Part shown: positions 13,878 through 21,674 of the stretch, one piece after another
How positions within the stretch are numbered: position 1 is the first letter of the stretch
How the letters are laid out: the number at the start of each line of letters is the position of its first letter
DNA from: an uncultured Paenibacillaceae bacterium
GTDB lineage: Bacteria; Bacillota; Bacilli; Aneurinibacillales; Aneurinibacillaceae
Reading direction: 5' to 3'
Length of the DNA stretch: 38,806 nucleotides
Assembly: GCA_937874515.1 (NCBI GenBank)
Contig: CALNBV010000174.1
Location: 1-38,806, forward strand
Translations under genes and position numbers: made by a program
The notes under the pieces: model-generated
Seen by the model: only the letters and a program-made list of their open reading frames with translations
Told to the model about the DNA's origin: nothing
Databases searched by the model: none

Positions 13878-14657
13878 ATGAATTACGAATTCCTGCTTTG
13901 TACCATTGAAAATAAAGTAGCCCTTGTAACCATCAGTCATCATCCAGGCAATAAATTAAATACACAAGTCTATCAGGAACTCACTAAATTAATGGAGGAA
14001 TTAGAAGCCGATGCAAATGTACAAGCCATCATCATTACGGGAGATGGTAATGAAGCCTTTGTAGCCGGGGCTGATATTGTTGAAATAGCGGGGTTGGACA
14101 CTGTAGGCATGATGGATTTAACCCAAATCACCAGAATTGCTTTCTCTAAAATTGAAAACCTAAGAAAGCCAGTCATTGCTGCTATTAACGGTGAAGCTCG
14201 CGGTGGGGGTTTTGAGCTGGCATTAAGTTGTGACTTGCGCATCGCCTCGCAAAATGCACAATTTGCCTTTCCTGAAATCAATTTAGGGGTGATTCCCGGA
14301 GGCGGTGGGACACAGCGCATCCAAAAAGTTGTGGGACAGGGAACCGCTAAAGAGTTATTGTATTTTGGCGAAATCATTGATGCGTATCGTGCTTATGAGT
14401 TACAAATTGTCAACAAAGTGGTTCCCCAGGGTGAACTCTTGTCCACAGCGAAAAAATGGGCAGAAAAGCTGGCACAAAAAGCTCCTGTTGCCTTACGAAT
14501 GATGAAATTAGCAGTAAACACCGGTTCTAATGTGGACCTGGAGTCCGCCTTAACCATTGAAGCCACCTGCTATGATGGCGCCTTTGCCACAAAGGATTGC
14601 AAAGAAGGGATGGCCGCACGCCTTGAAAATAGAAAACCAAATTATATAGGCAAGTAA
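13878..14657 (+). CDS. enoyl-CoA hydratase/isomerase family protein
   Basis: A 259-residue crotonase-fold protein. Oxyanion-hole region FVAGADI is at residues 61-67. Both catalytic glutamates of true hydratases are present: E113 in GGGFELALSCD and E133 in FPEINLGVIPGGGGTQR. It would add water across a trans-2-enoyl-CoA, in beta-oxidation or a related acid breakdown route; chain length is not readable. TAGGAGGAG precedes the ATG. Six bases separate it from the MFS gene, so they form one transcript, and the MocR regulator stands divergently. With the transporter broken, the unit is probably partly inactive. Confidence 0.92.
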   Translation: MNYEFLLCTIENKVALVTISHHPGNKLNTQVYQELTKLMEELEADANVQAIIITGDGNEAFVAGADIVEIAGLDTVGMMDLTQITRIAFSKIENLRKPVIAAINGEARGGGFELALSCDLRIASQNAQFAFPEINLGVIPGGGGTQRIQKVVGQGTAKELLYFGEIIDAYRAYELQIVNKVVPQGELLSTAKKWAEKLAQKAPVALRMMKLAVNTGSNVDLESALTIEATCYDGAFATKDCKEGMAARLENRKPNYIGK

Positions 14658-14663
14658 CATCCT

Positions 14664-15693
14664 ATGGAGAAAGAAACGGTTACCATTGTTAGACCCAATA
14701 CAGCATTCAATTATGGTTATATCATTGTCGCTTTATCCTTTATTGCTATGTTTGCCTCTATGGGAATACGTGGGTCCTTTGGCACCTATGTAACAGGTTG
14801 GGAACAAACTTTTTCTGTGAATCGGGTGTGGGTTAGCATCGTATCCTTTACCAGCCTTGTGATTTATGGAATTAGCATTATCATTGCTGGGAAACTAACA
14901 GATAAAATCGGGCCACGAAAAGTATTAACAATTAGCATGGTTTTGATCAGTATCTGTTTGCTCGGTTCTTTTTTCGCGACAAACATTTGGCACATCATGC
15001 TTTTGTATGGATTGATTGGCTCCATTGGGTTTGGCTTTGCCTCCAACGTGACTGTTTCTGTTGCTATTGTAAAATGGTTTAAAGAAAAGAAAGGGTTCAT
15101 GATTAGTATTGTCGTGGTTGGCATGGCTGCAGGTCCAATGATTTTCGGTCCGTTAAATATGTATTTAATGGAACAAATGGGGTGGAAATCAACCTTTAGT
15201 CTTTACGGATTCATTTTCGTCCTGTTATTCATACCTTTATTCGCCCTTTTTTATCGTGACTCACCTAAACAAGATGCCTCCATTGAAAAAAAGGAGACTG
15301 TAGTCCACAGGAATCTAAAGGAAAAAGGCTCTACTTATTCTATACTGAGCTTTCCCCTCACCTGGGTGCTCATTATTGTTTATTCCATTTGTGGTTTTAC
15401 AGATGTGGGGCTGATTTATACCCACTTCGTTCCCTTTGGGGAAAACCGTGCATATTCATCTGGCATGATTAGCCAGGCATTGCTGATTTATGGGATTTCC
15501 AATATTGTTGGAACCCTTACCGTCGGTTATTTTACTGATAAATTGAGGCGCAGCTGTTGGCGCATTCGTTCCAGGCCTGCTCTTCACCTTTACAGCTAAT
15601 TATCAATCAACCTTATGGCTCAGTGCCCTTTTGTTAACATTAAACGTACTGGTTTTCATGAAAGTAAAGGAACAAAAGAAGATTATCTTATAG
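14664..15693 (+). pseudogene. MFS transporter, disrupted by internal deletion and frame change
   Basis: The first frame (14664 to about 15555) codes for a major facilitator protein with eight or so membrane helices and the inter-helix motif GKLTDKIGPRK, repeated in degenerate form as GYFTDKLRR. After DKLRR the frame runs into unrelated residues and stops at 15597-15599. In another frame, from about 15560 to the TAG at 15691-15693, the sequence continues as GAFVPGLLFTFTANYQSTLW and a last membrane helix, a normal MFS C-terminus. So roughly 80 residues (helices 9-11) are deleted with loss of frame. It resembles monocarboxylate/oxalate-formate type carriers and probably once supplied the adjacent hydratase. 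Confidence 0.8.
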
Positions 15694-15698
15694 TTGTG

Positions 15699-15732
15699 AA
15701 CCCGTTATATTCTCTAGTGAATGTAACGGGTT
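15699..15732. terminator. hairpin between the convergent MFS remnant and czcD
   Basis: Stem AACCCGTTA (15699-15707) with TAACGGGTT (15724-15732), directly after the stop codons of both convergent genes. No strong T tract on either strand, so terminator strength is doubtful. Confidence 0.45.
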
Positions 15733-16694
15733 TAATGTTGGTGGGGATGTGGCCCTTCACTTTCTGGGCAGCAAAGAATCGAATCTCCGTGTTTATGGGA
15801 TTTTGTTTCTATTTGAATGGTAACATGCCTAATGCCAAGGTGCTCTAAATTATGTTCTATTCTGTGTAATAACCCTTCACATTCATTAATTGTGATATCT
15901 TCTTTAACGACCATATGGCATGAAAGAGCAACTAGCCCACTGGTAATGGTCCAAATGTGCAAATCATGGATCGTTTCAACATTCTCTTCTTTTTGAATGG
16001 TCTTGATCACGTTTTTCACATCTATATTTTTCGGTGTACCCTCCATCAAAACATGAATTGCCTCTTTCGTTACATAAAACCCGCTCCGCAAAACCAGTAT
16101 AGCTACGATTAGACTAGCCAGAGGGTCTGCCCAACCCCATCCAAAAAATATCATAAGTAATGCGGCAATAATTGCCCCAAATGATCCTACTATGTCACTA
16201 ATGACATGGAGGAATGCTCCACGCATATTTAAGTTTTCTTCTGTATCCCCGCCAAACATCATAATCCAAGCGACTAGTAAATTGATTAATAACCCAATAG
16301 AACTGATTATAAGCATTCCTGTGGTTGCCACTTCAGGTGGATTGGCAAATCGCTGGATGGCCTCATAAAAAATAAATATGGCTACTCCAATTAACGTCAT
16401 GCCATTTAATACAGCAGCTAAGATTTCAAAACGTTTGTACCCGTATGTCTTACTATAGCTAGCAACGTTTGCGCTTACTATAAAGGCAATGAGTGCAATT
16501 CCTAATGAAAAGGAGTCGCTTAGCATATGTCCGGCATCTGATAAAAGAGCCAAACTATTGGTTACATAGCCCCCAATTCCTTCAACAATCATGTACCCTG
16601 TTATAATTAAAAATGAAATAAACAAGGTTTTTTTATTTGCACCATGTGTATGATTATGGCTGTGATTATGGCTATCTTTATGGCTATGTGACAT
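15732..16694 (-). CDS. czcD: CzcD-like cation diffusion facilitator (Zn/Cd/Co efflux)
   Basis: A 320-residue CDF family antiporter of the cytoplasmic membrane that exports divalent metal in exchange for H+ or K+. A His-rich N-terminus (HSHKDSHNHSHNHTH) precedes six membrane helices. The metal site is built from SDAGHMLSD in helix 2 and HVISD in helix 5. A cytoplasmic C-terminal domain (about 205-295) carries the dimer metal site residues, and the tail is His/Cys-containing (HKHGDSILCC, HPHQH). It lies 41 bases downstream of the czrA-like gene and is probably co-transcribed from a metal-controlled promoter. Confidence 0.93.
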   Translation of the reverse strand: MSHSHKDSHNHSHNHTHGANKKTLFISFLIITGYMIVEGIGGYVTNSLALLSDAGHMLSDSFSLGIALIAFIVSANVASYSKTYGYKRFEILAAVLNGMTLIGVAIFIFYEAIQRFANPPEVATTGMLIISSIGLLINLLVAWIMMFGGDTEENLNMRGAFLHVISDIVGSFGAIIAALLMIFFGWGWADPLASLIVAILVLRSGFYVTKEAIHVLMEGTPKNIDVKNVIKTIQKEENVETIHDLHIWTITSGLVALSCHMVVKEDITINECEGLLHRIEHNLEHLGIRHVTIQIETKSHKHGDSILCCPESEGPHPHQH

Positions 16695-16735
16695 TTAACA
16701 TCCCCCCACACGTGTATTTTACCCAGGTGTCTATT

Positions 16736-17038
16736 TTAATTATGGGTCGCATGTTCCACTGATTGTTTGAGTAAATTCATAATGTGCTCATCATCAGTTG
16801 AATAAAATAAGGTAGTTCCTTCCCTTCTAAACTTTACCAATCGGAGGTTTTTCAAAAAACGCAATTGATGTGAAACGGCTGATTGGCTTAAATCCAATAA
16901 ATTGGCGATATCATTGACAGAGTGTTCACTTGAACAGAGTAAATATAAAATGCGAATACGTGTCGGATCGCTCAACGCTTTAAAGGTTTGTGATACAACA
17001 AAAAGGGTTTCTTCATCCAATAAATAATTGTTTTCCAT
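16736..17038 (-). CDS. czrA: CzrA-like ArsR/SmtB metal-sensing repressor
   Basis: A 100-residue winged-helix repressor. The recognition helix region reads DLSQSAVSHQLRFLKNLRLV. The alpha-5 metal site D-x-H-x10-H-x2-H is complete (D83, H85, H96, H99 counted from the chosen start), which marks zinc/cobalt sensors such as CzrA. The alpha-3 cysteine pair of cadmium/lead sensors is absent. GGAGG lies seven bases before the ATG at 17038; the ATG at 17044 is too close to it. Metal binding should release the operator upstream and switch on czrA and czcD together. Confidence 0.92.
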   Translation of the reverse strand: MENNYLLDEETLFVVSQTFKALSDPTRIRILYLLCSSEHSVNDIANLLDLSQSAVSHQLRFLKNLRLVKFRREGTTLFYSTDDEHIMNLLKQSVEHATHN

Positions 17039-17065
17039 ATCCATTCCTCCAAACTAGCACTACAT

Positions 17066-17099
17066 ATGCATATATGAGGAAGTATTCATATATATGCAT
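17066..17099. promoter_or_regulatory. CzrA operator
   Basis: Near-perfect palindrome with arms ATGCATATATGA (17066-17077) and TCATATATATGCAT (17086-17099). Its core TATATGA-n7-TTCATATA resembles SmtB/CzrA operators. It lies just upstream of czrA and touches the -10 box, so a bound repressor would block RNA polymerase. Confidence 0.7.
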
Positions 17100-17126
17100 G
17101 TTATGTTCTTTTTGTTCCCCTGTCAA
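17098..17126 (-). promoter_or_regulatory. czrA-czcD promoter
   Basis: Minus-strand -35 TTGACA (17121-17126, perfect), 17-base spacer, -10 TAACAT (17098-17103). The operator begins at the -10 and covers the start point. Confidence 0.7.
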
Positions 17127-17133
17127 TTGATAT

Positions 17134-17167
17134 AAAAAAAGACTCCCATCCAAAATGATTGAGAGCC
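17134..17167 (-). terminator. terminator of the TetR gene at 17171
   Basis: Minus-strand hairpin GGCTCTCAATC with GATGGGAGTC (mismatches in the stem) followed by a T7 tract, directly after the gene's stop. Confidence 0.65.
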
Positions 17168-17170
17168 TTT

Positions 17171-17803
17171 CTATAATAAGTCTTTTACAGTATTTGCGTT
17201 TGAAGTAGGCATTGGCTCCAAGTTATTTTGAATAAAGAAAATAATATCAATATATATTGCTGTCATTTCATGAGGGGTTTTATCTAAACCATTTCGAACC
17301 CATTGTTCAATTAATCCTAAAAAAGCAGACGTGATAAAGGATAAAAAGTATTCCATTGGGACCTTTAAATTTGCAATGAAGCTTTCATTTTTCTGTAAAT
17401 TATAATGCACTTTTTCTGAAAAGGCATCTCTAAACCGAATGTGAAAACCTGCTCTGCCGTGATCACTTAAAAATATCTTTAATATTGGCGATTGCATTTC
17501 AATAAAGTTGAATAATTTAGCAGCTAATTGCTCTTGTTCTTTTTTAAGCGTATGAATAGATGAATAGCGTGATTGCAATTCATCTATATGATTTCCTAAA
17601 TCCGCAAACAACTGCTGCTCTATTTGATCTAGTAAATCGAATTTATCTTTATAGTGCAAATAAAACGTCCCGCGATTTATTTTTGCTGTTTTTGTAATGT
17701 CCCCTATGGTAATCGATTCAAAGGATTTATTCTCTAAAATTCGCATAAATGACTTTTGAATACTCTGTTTTGTTCTTCGATTTTTCTCCATATAAATACT
17801 CAT
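17171..17803 (-). CDS. TetR/AcrR family regulator, divergent to an exporter
   Basis: A 210-residue regulator with a helix-turn-helix in ITIGDITKTAKINRGTFYLHY (about residues 30-50) and a helical C-terminal ligand domain of the same DhaS-like type as the regulator at 11716. AAGAAGGTGA precedes the ATG at 17803; an earlier in-frame ATG at 17842 lacks a site. It faces the ABC-2 type exporter gene across an AT-rich gap holding a palindrome, a usual arrangement for drug-responsive repression of efflux. The ligand cannot be predicted. Confidence 0.88.
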   Translation of the reverse strand: MSIYMEKNRRTKQSIQKSFMRILENKSFESITIGDITKTAKINRGTFYLHYKDKFDLLDQIEQQLFADLGNHIDELQSRYSSIHTLKKEQEQLAAKLFNFIEMQSPILKIFLSDHGRAGFHIRFRDAFSEKVHYNLQKNESFIANLKVPMEYFLSFITSAFLGLIEQWVRNGLDKTPHEMTAIYIDIIFFIQNNLEPMPTSNANTVKDLL

Positions 17804-17870
17804 ATAAATCACCTTCTTTTTAAAATCCAACAACCTCTCCATTTCTGTTGATTGCTTTTACATTCTCCTA

Positions 17871-17885
17871 GATTATAAAATAATC
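17871..17885. promoter_or_regulatory. palindrome between the TetR and exporter genes
   Basis: GATTAT-AAA-ATAATC, perfect arms of six around three bases. It lies where the exporter promoter should be and is a candidate operator for the TetR protein. Confidence 0.4.
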
Positions 17886-17931
17886 ACTAACCACTAAACA
17901 ATATGTTGAAAATTGAGAAAGGAGAAATTCA

Positions 17932-19083
17932 TTGAAATTATTTAAAGATAAGTTAGCATGGGCTGCTCCCATTGCTGTAATATTAATTATCGCCCTATTC
18001 TCGGTAAATTTATTTGCTCAAGGAGACCCTAAAGTAAGGAATTTACCAGTTGCACTAATTGTAAATGATAAAGGTGTACATGTAGATGCTGTAAAATCAG
18101 CTGTTGAACAAATGAGTAAGGGCACAAATGGTGAAGAACCGATGATAGCTTTTACACAGGAAAATGAAAGGGATATTGAAGTTCTATTTAATGATAAAAA
18201 ATATTATGCAGCATTGGTAGTACCTAAAGGCTTTAACGATAGCTTACAAAACGCTATGACAAAAAATAGTCCAGCAACTTTAAAAATTTATATTAACCAG
18301 GGCTTTAACATGACAGGTGCAAACTATGCAAAAACTGCTCTAAGCACCTTAGCCTCACAATTAAGCAAACAATATTCTGCAAGCTTCATCAAGCAGAACG
18401 GTGATCAAAAAGTTGATGCTAACCAAGCAGCTGTATTAATTAATCCAATTGTTTATGAAGAAAAAGTATTTAATAAGGTTACCACCTCTACTGCAAACGG
18501 TAGTGCTCCGACCTTAATGGCGGTGCCTGCCTGGGTAGGTGCATTAATTGGTGGTTTCATTTTATTTTTATCAACATCTAACATTTTGAAAAAGGAATTG
18601 TTAACGCGTAAACAAACATTACGCCTAATGGGTAGCCAAGTTTTATTTGGCGTTATTATTGCCCTATTTTCAGGCTTTACCGTTGCAACGTTAGGCTTAA
18701 TCGCTGGTATCAATATGCCTAACTACTTCTTAGTTGGTTCATTCGTATCCTTTGCTGCATTATGTTTCTTCTTTTTAATATCAGCTGTTACTGCATGGAT
18801 TGGCAAACCAGCCATTACTTTATTCATGGTCGTTATGCTGTTAGGTATGGGTGTTCTAATGATGCCAAAAGAAATGCTTCCTAATTTCTTCGTAACATTC
18901 ATTCGCCCTTGGATTCCTATTCGCTTTGCTAGTGATGGTTTACGTGAAATTTTCTACTTCGGTAGTGGCTTCTACACTGGCCAATCTTTCAACATTATTT
19001 TAGGAATTGGTATTACAGGTTTAGTGACTTACTCGCTTTCTATTTTTAAACCAGTACGTGTTAAAACACATACTGCTCAATAA
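17932..19083 (+). CDS. ABC-2 type/YhgE-Pip-like membrane exporter subunit
   Basis: A 383-residue membrane protein. One N-terminal helix (about residues 10-30) is followed by a large domain outside the membrane (about 31-195) and then about six helices (about 198-372). This is the layout of ABC-2 permeases and YhgE/DUF3533 proteins. No ATPase gene is adjacent, so it may work without one or with a distant partner. The start is TTG with AAAGGAG seven bases upstream. Divergent TetR control suggests export of a toxic or hydrophobic compound. GC content is low, and the gene may be acquired. Confidence 0.8.
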   Translation: MKLFKDKLAWAAPIAVILIIALFSVNLFAQGDPKVRNLPVALIVNDKGVHVDAVKSAVEQMSKGTNGEEPMIAFTQENERDIEVLFNDKKYYAALVVPKGFNDSLQNAMTKNSPATLKIYINQGFNMTGANYAKTALSTLASQLSKQYSASFIKQNGDQKVDANQAAVLINPIVYEEKVFNKVTTSTANGSAPTLMAVPAWVGALIGGFILFLSTSNILKKELLTRKQTLRLMGSQVLFGVIIALFSGFTVATLGLIAGINMPNYFLVGSFVSFAALCFFFLISAVTAWIGKPAITLFMVVMLLGMGVLMMPKEMLPNFFVTFIRPWIPIRFASDGLREIFYFGSGFYTGQSFNIILGIGITGLVTYSLSIFKPVRVKTHTAQ

Positions 19084-19113
19084 AAGCATAAAAAGTCCTT
19101 GCCTAAAAATGAA

Positions 19114-19160
19114 GGGGCTGTTGCAAAACGAACTGAATAGTTCGTAAGCAACAGCCTCTT
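19114..19160 (+). terminator. terminator after the exporter gene
   Basis: Stem GGGCTGTTGC (19115-19124) with GCAACAGCCT (19148-19157), an inner stem GAACT/AGTTC, then CTTTGT. It may serve both strands. The stem sequence is reminiscent of insertion-sequence ends, but no transposase is nearby. Confidence 0.65.
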
Positions 19161-19215
19161 TGTCTGAGTATTATTAAACTTAATTGTAGTCACCCTCTAT
19201 ATGAAATGCGTGGAT

Positions 19216-20448
19216 TTAAATAAATATTCCCTCAAGAAAAGCATCAGTAATTGCAAAAGTTTTAGGTCGTTGTTTAATTAAATGAACAATTTGGCGCTCT
19301 TCGAGTTCAGCCATAACCTTGTTTATCTTATGCGCTGTTACACCTAAGACTTGAACTAATTCTGCATTTGTTAATAATCTACTTTCTCCAGCGAATACCA
19401 TTATATCAAGTTGTATATGGAGTACCTTCTTTAGCAAATTATCATTAGTCCAATCTAGACCCTTAATGTATTCTTTGATTCGTTGTGCTTTAGCTAAACC
19501 AAGCTGTATATCCTCTATTATTGCCTTTTGACCAGAGCTTAAAAGTTCTAACATATCAATCAAATAAAAAGTAAGCTCCCCTTTATCATGAGGATTTGAA
19601 ACATTCTCTAAAGCTTTATAATATTTAGGTTTATCATTGTTAATAGCATAAGATAATGTAATAGCCGAGTAGCGTTCTAACTTTCTGGAGACATAGCTAC
19701 ATACCATCAATCGGCCAGTTCTTCCGTTGCCATCGTAAAATGGATGTATATATTCGTAGTAATAATGTGCAATCATGTACTTGTACAAATCAGGAATCTC
19801 TGAAGTGTTCAAAAAATAAATAATCTCTTTTAACTTTTCTATAATTTTAGACTCCGACTCAATTCCTCTATGCGTAACCTTTGCACCATCAGTTACACTG
19901 ATATCCTCTGTTCTAAAATATTTCCCATCAGGTTGTTTATTTTTAGGTATCTCATCAGCAACTAGTTCATCATATAGTTTTCTAAAATCCTCAATTGATC
20001 GAATGGGTTCTAATTTATTAATATAGTTATAAGTTTTCATCATACCTAAAAAACGCTTTTTAGCTGTTGCTTTAGTGTCGTGGACGTGCTCTAAAACATT
20101 AGACAATTCTTCTTTCGTACTTCTAATCCCCTCTATCTCATTATTGCTTTGAGCTTCATTGATAATTAATTTATAGAAATAAGGTTCAACTACAAATGGG
20201 GGTAATTTGGCCACAGCTAGCTGAATGGTACAACTGTTAGTTAATACTTCTTCATACAGCTTTACCAATTTATCTATATTAACAAAAAATAAAGTTTCTT
20301 CTTGATTCATCACTTTTTCTTTTCTGAAAGGTCTAAAGCTTAGATTTGTCTTATAGGAACCATAGCTATTTATCCTTTTTTCGTACTCTAAAAGATGGGT
20401 TTTACTATCCGTTTTATAAAAAATCTTAGATAACTTATCATATTCCAA
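19216..20448 (-). CDS. Fic family protein (probable AMP transferase)
   Basis: A 410-residue Fic protein. A Fic_N type N-terminal region (about 1-85) carries a possible inhibitory helix QSNNEIEG (residues 100-107), with Asn at the usual Ser/Thr position. The Fic core follows with the complete active motif HPFYDGNGRTGR (residues 235-246), then a C-terminal winged helix (about 355-405, LLTNAELVQVLGVTAHKINK). Fic enzymes move AMP from ATP to a target hydroxyl, and the helix keeps them inactive. The target is unknown; the winged helix suggests DNA binding. I chose the TTG at 20448 because GGGGGG lies six bases upstream. No antitoxin gene is adjacent. Confidence 0.88.
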   Translation of the reverse strand: MEYDKLSKIFYKTDSKTHLLEYEKRINSYGSYKTNLSFRPFRKEKVMNQEETLFFVNIDKLVKLYEEVLTNSCTIQLAVAKLPPFVVEPYFYKLIINEAQSNNEIEGIRSTKEELSNVLEHVHDTKATAKKRFLGMMKTYNYINKLEPIRSIEDFRKLYDELVADEIPKNKQPDGKYFRTEDISVTDGAKVTHRGIESESKIIEKLKEIIYFLNTSEIPDLYKYMIAHYYYEYIHPFYDGNGRTGRLMVCSYVSRKLERYSAITLSYAINNDKPKYYKALENVSNPHDKGELTFYLIDMLELLSSGQKAIIEDIQLGLAKAQRIKEYIKGLDWTNDNLLKKVLHIQLDIMVFAGESRLLTNAELVQVLGVTAHKINKVMAELEERQIVHLIKQRPKTFAITDAFLEGIFI

Positions 20449-20587
20449 ACGAATCCCCCCCTTAATTAAAAATATCGTCAATTTTTAAATTAATAATACC
20501 CTAGCTTAAAATGAAATTAAATAATTAGGGACTTTTTTGTAATAAAAATATCTTTTTGTTTTGCGGGTGAAATGGATTTTAACCCAT

Positions 20588-20620
20588 AAAAAAAGCCCCC
20601 AACCAAAGTGGTTGAGAGCC
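20588..20620 (-). terminator. terminator of the rplM-rpsI unit
   Basis: Minus-strand stem GGCTCTCAACCA with TGGTTGGGGGC and a T7 tract, 20 bases after the rpsI stop. Its 5' arm is the right copy of the 14-base direct repeat. Confidence 0.88.
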
Positions 20621-20622
20621 TT
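20609..20622 (+). repeat. 14-base direct repeat, right copy
   Basis: TGGTTGAGAGCCTT, identical to 10722-10735. It forms one arm of the rpsI terminator, so this copy is probably the original. Confidence 0.6.
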
Positions 20623-20639
20623 GTAAAAACGTAAGTATA

Positions 20640-21032
20640 TTAACGTTTTGAGAACTGAGGTGCACGACGAGCAGCTTTAAGACCGTATTTTTTACGTTCT
20701 TTCATACGAGGATCACGAGTTAAGAATCCAGCAGATTTTAAAGCTCCGCGAAGTTCTGGATCTGCTTCAAGAAGAGCGCGTGAAATACCATGACGGATAG
20801 CGCCTGCTTGACCAGTGTAACCACCGCCGATAACATTTACGAGAACATCGTATTTGCTAATGGTTTCAGTTAAAACAAGTGGTTGTTTAACGATTAATTT
20901 TAAAGTTTCAAGGCCGAAATATTCGTCCATTGAACGTTTGTTGATGATGATTTGTCCATCGCCTGGTACTAAGCGTACACGTGCAACAGAGTGTTTACGA
21001 CGACCAGTTCCGTAGTATTGTACTTGTGCCAC
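20640..21032 (-). CDS. rpsI: 30S ribosomal protein S9
   Basis: A 130-residue S9 of normal length. The C-terminal tail KAARRAPQFSKR, whose last arginine reaches the P-site tRNA in the ribosome, is intact, as is VNVIGGGYTGQAGAIRHGIS. It follows rplM by 18 bases with a GGAGGG site and ends the transcript at a strong terminator. The last gene of the conserved housekeeping block before the accessory region. Confidence 0.98.
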   Translation of the reverse strand: MAQVQYYGTGRRKHSVARVRLVPGDGQIIINKRSMDEYFGLETLKLIVKQPLVLTETISKYDVLVNVIGGGYTGQAGAIRHGISRALLEADPELRGALKSAGFLTRDPRMKERKKYGLKAARRAPQFSKR

Positions 21033-21050
21033 GATTTTCCCTCCTTCTTC

Positions 21051-21488
21051 CTAACCGCGCAATTCCCATTGCTCGGGTTGTTGTGCTTGATGAGGATGTT
21101 CAGTTCCTTGATATACGAACAATTTGTTTCCTAATTGACGTCCAAGACGATTATGAGGCAGCATACCCTTTACTGCAAACTCAATAACGCGTTCTGGTCT
21201 AGTAGCCAACATTTGGCCAGCAGTAGTAACTTTTAAACCACCTTGATAGCCAGAGTGACGTACATATTTTTTATCGTTTAATTTGTTGCCGGTTAATTTG
21301 ATTTTCTCCGCGTTGATTACGATTACGAAATCGCCAGTATCAACATGAGGAGTAAATTCTGGTTTCATTTTTCCGCGGATGATGGCGGCTACCTCGCTTG
21401 CAAGGCGACCGAGGGTTTGGCCTTCCGCGTCGACAACATACCATTTACGCTCAACTTCGTTTGGCTTAGCCATGTATGTGGTGCGCAT
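21051..21488 (-). CDS. rplM: 50S ribosomal protein L13
   Basis: A 145-residue L13, an early assembly protein of the large subunit. Typical features are MRTTYMAKPNEVERKWYVVD at the start, GRLASEVAAIIRGK, and the end HPHQAQQPEQWELRG. GGAGGG precedes the ATG. It is first in the rplM-rpsI unit behind its own promoter and a leader of about 110 bases. B. subtilis has an L13 leader RNA at this place; I could not confirm the fold here. Confidence 0.98.
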   Translation of the reverse strand: MRTTYMAKPNEVERKWYVVDAEGQTLGRLASEVAAIIRGKMKPEFTPHVDTGDFVIVINAEKIKLTGNKLNDKKYVRHSGYQGGLKVTTAGQMLATRPERVIEFAVKGMLPHNRLGRQLGNKLFVYQGTEHPHQAQQPEQWELRG

Positions 21489-21613
21489 TTAATTTCCCTC
21501 CGATACACGTTTGTTTTCTTTGAATGTTAATCACTAAACTTAAAACCTACTTACCTGTATATTTTAATTTCCGACATTGTGGGGCAAAGTGGGAAAATTA
21601 AATACCGTATAAT

Positions 21614-21642
21614 AGTGTACAATATCAAATTTATAGAGTCAA
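21614..21642 (-). promoter_or_regulatory. promoter of rplM-rpsI
   Basis: Minus-strand -35 TTGACT (21637-21642), 17-base spacer, -10 TACACT (21614-21619). It starts 33 bases after the truA stop and gives a leader of roughly 110 bases (21489-21607), room for an L13 autoregulatory element. Confidence 0.55.
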
Positions 21643-21674
21643 GATTTTTTTGTACACCAGGGCCCGTTGACATT

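Noticed and set aside
15615..15848. Plus-strand frame of 77 codons after the MFS remnant
   Set aside because: It overlaps the MFS C-terminal frame and the antisense of czcD, and lacks a ribosome site.
19114..19160. Hairpin after the exporter as an insertion-sequence end
   Set aside because: The stem resembles some IS termini, but there is no transposase, no second end and no target duplication. A terminator explains it.
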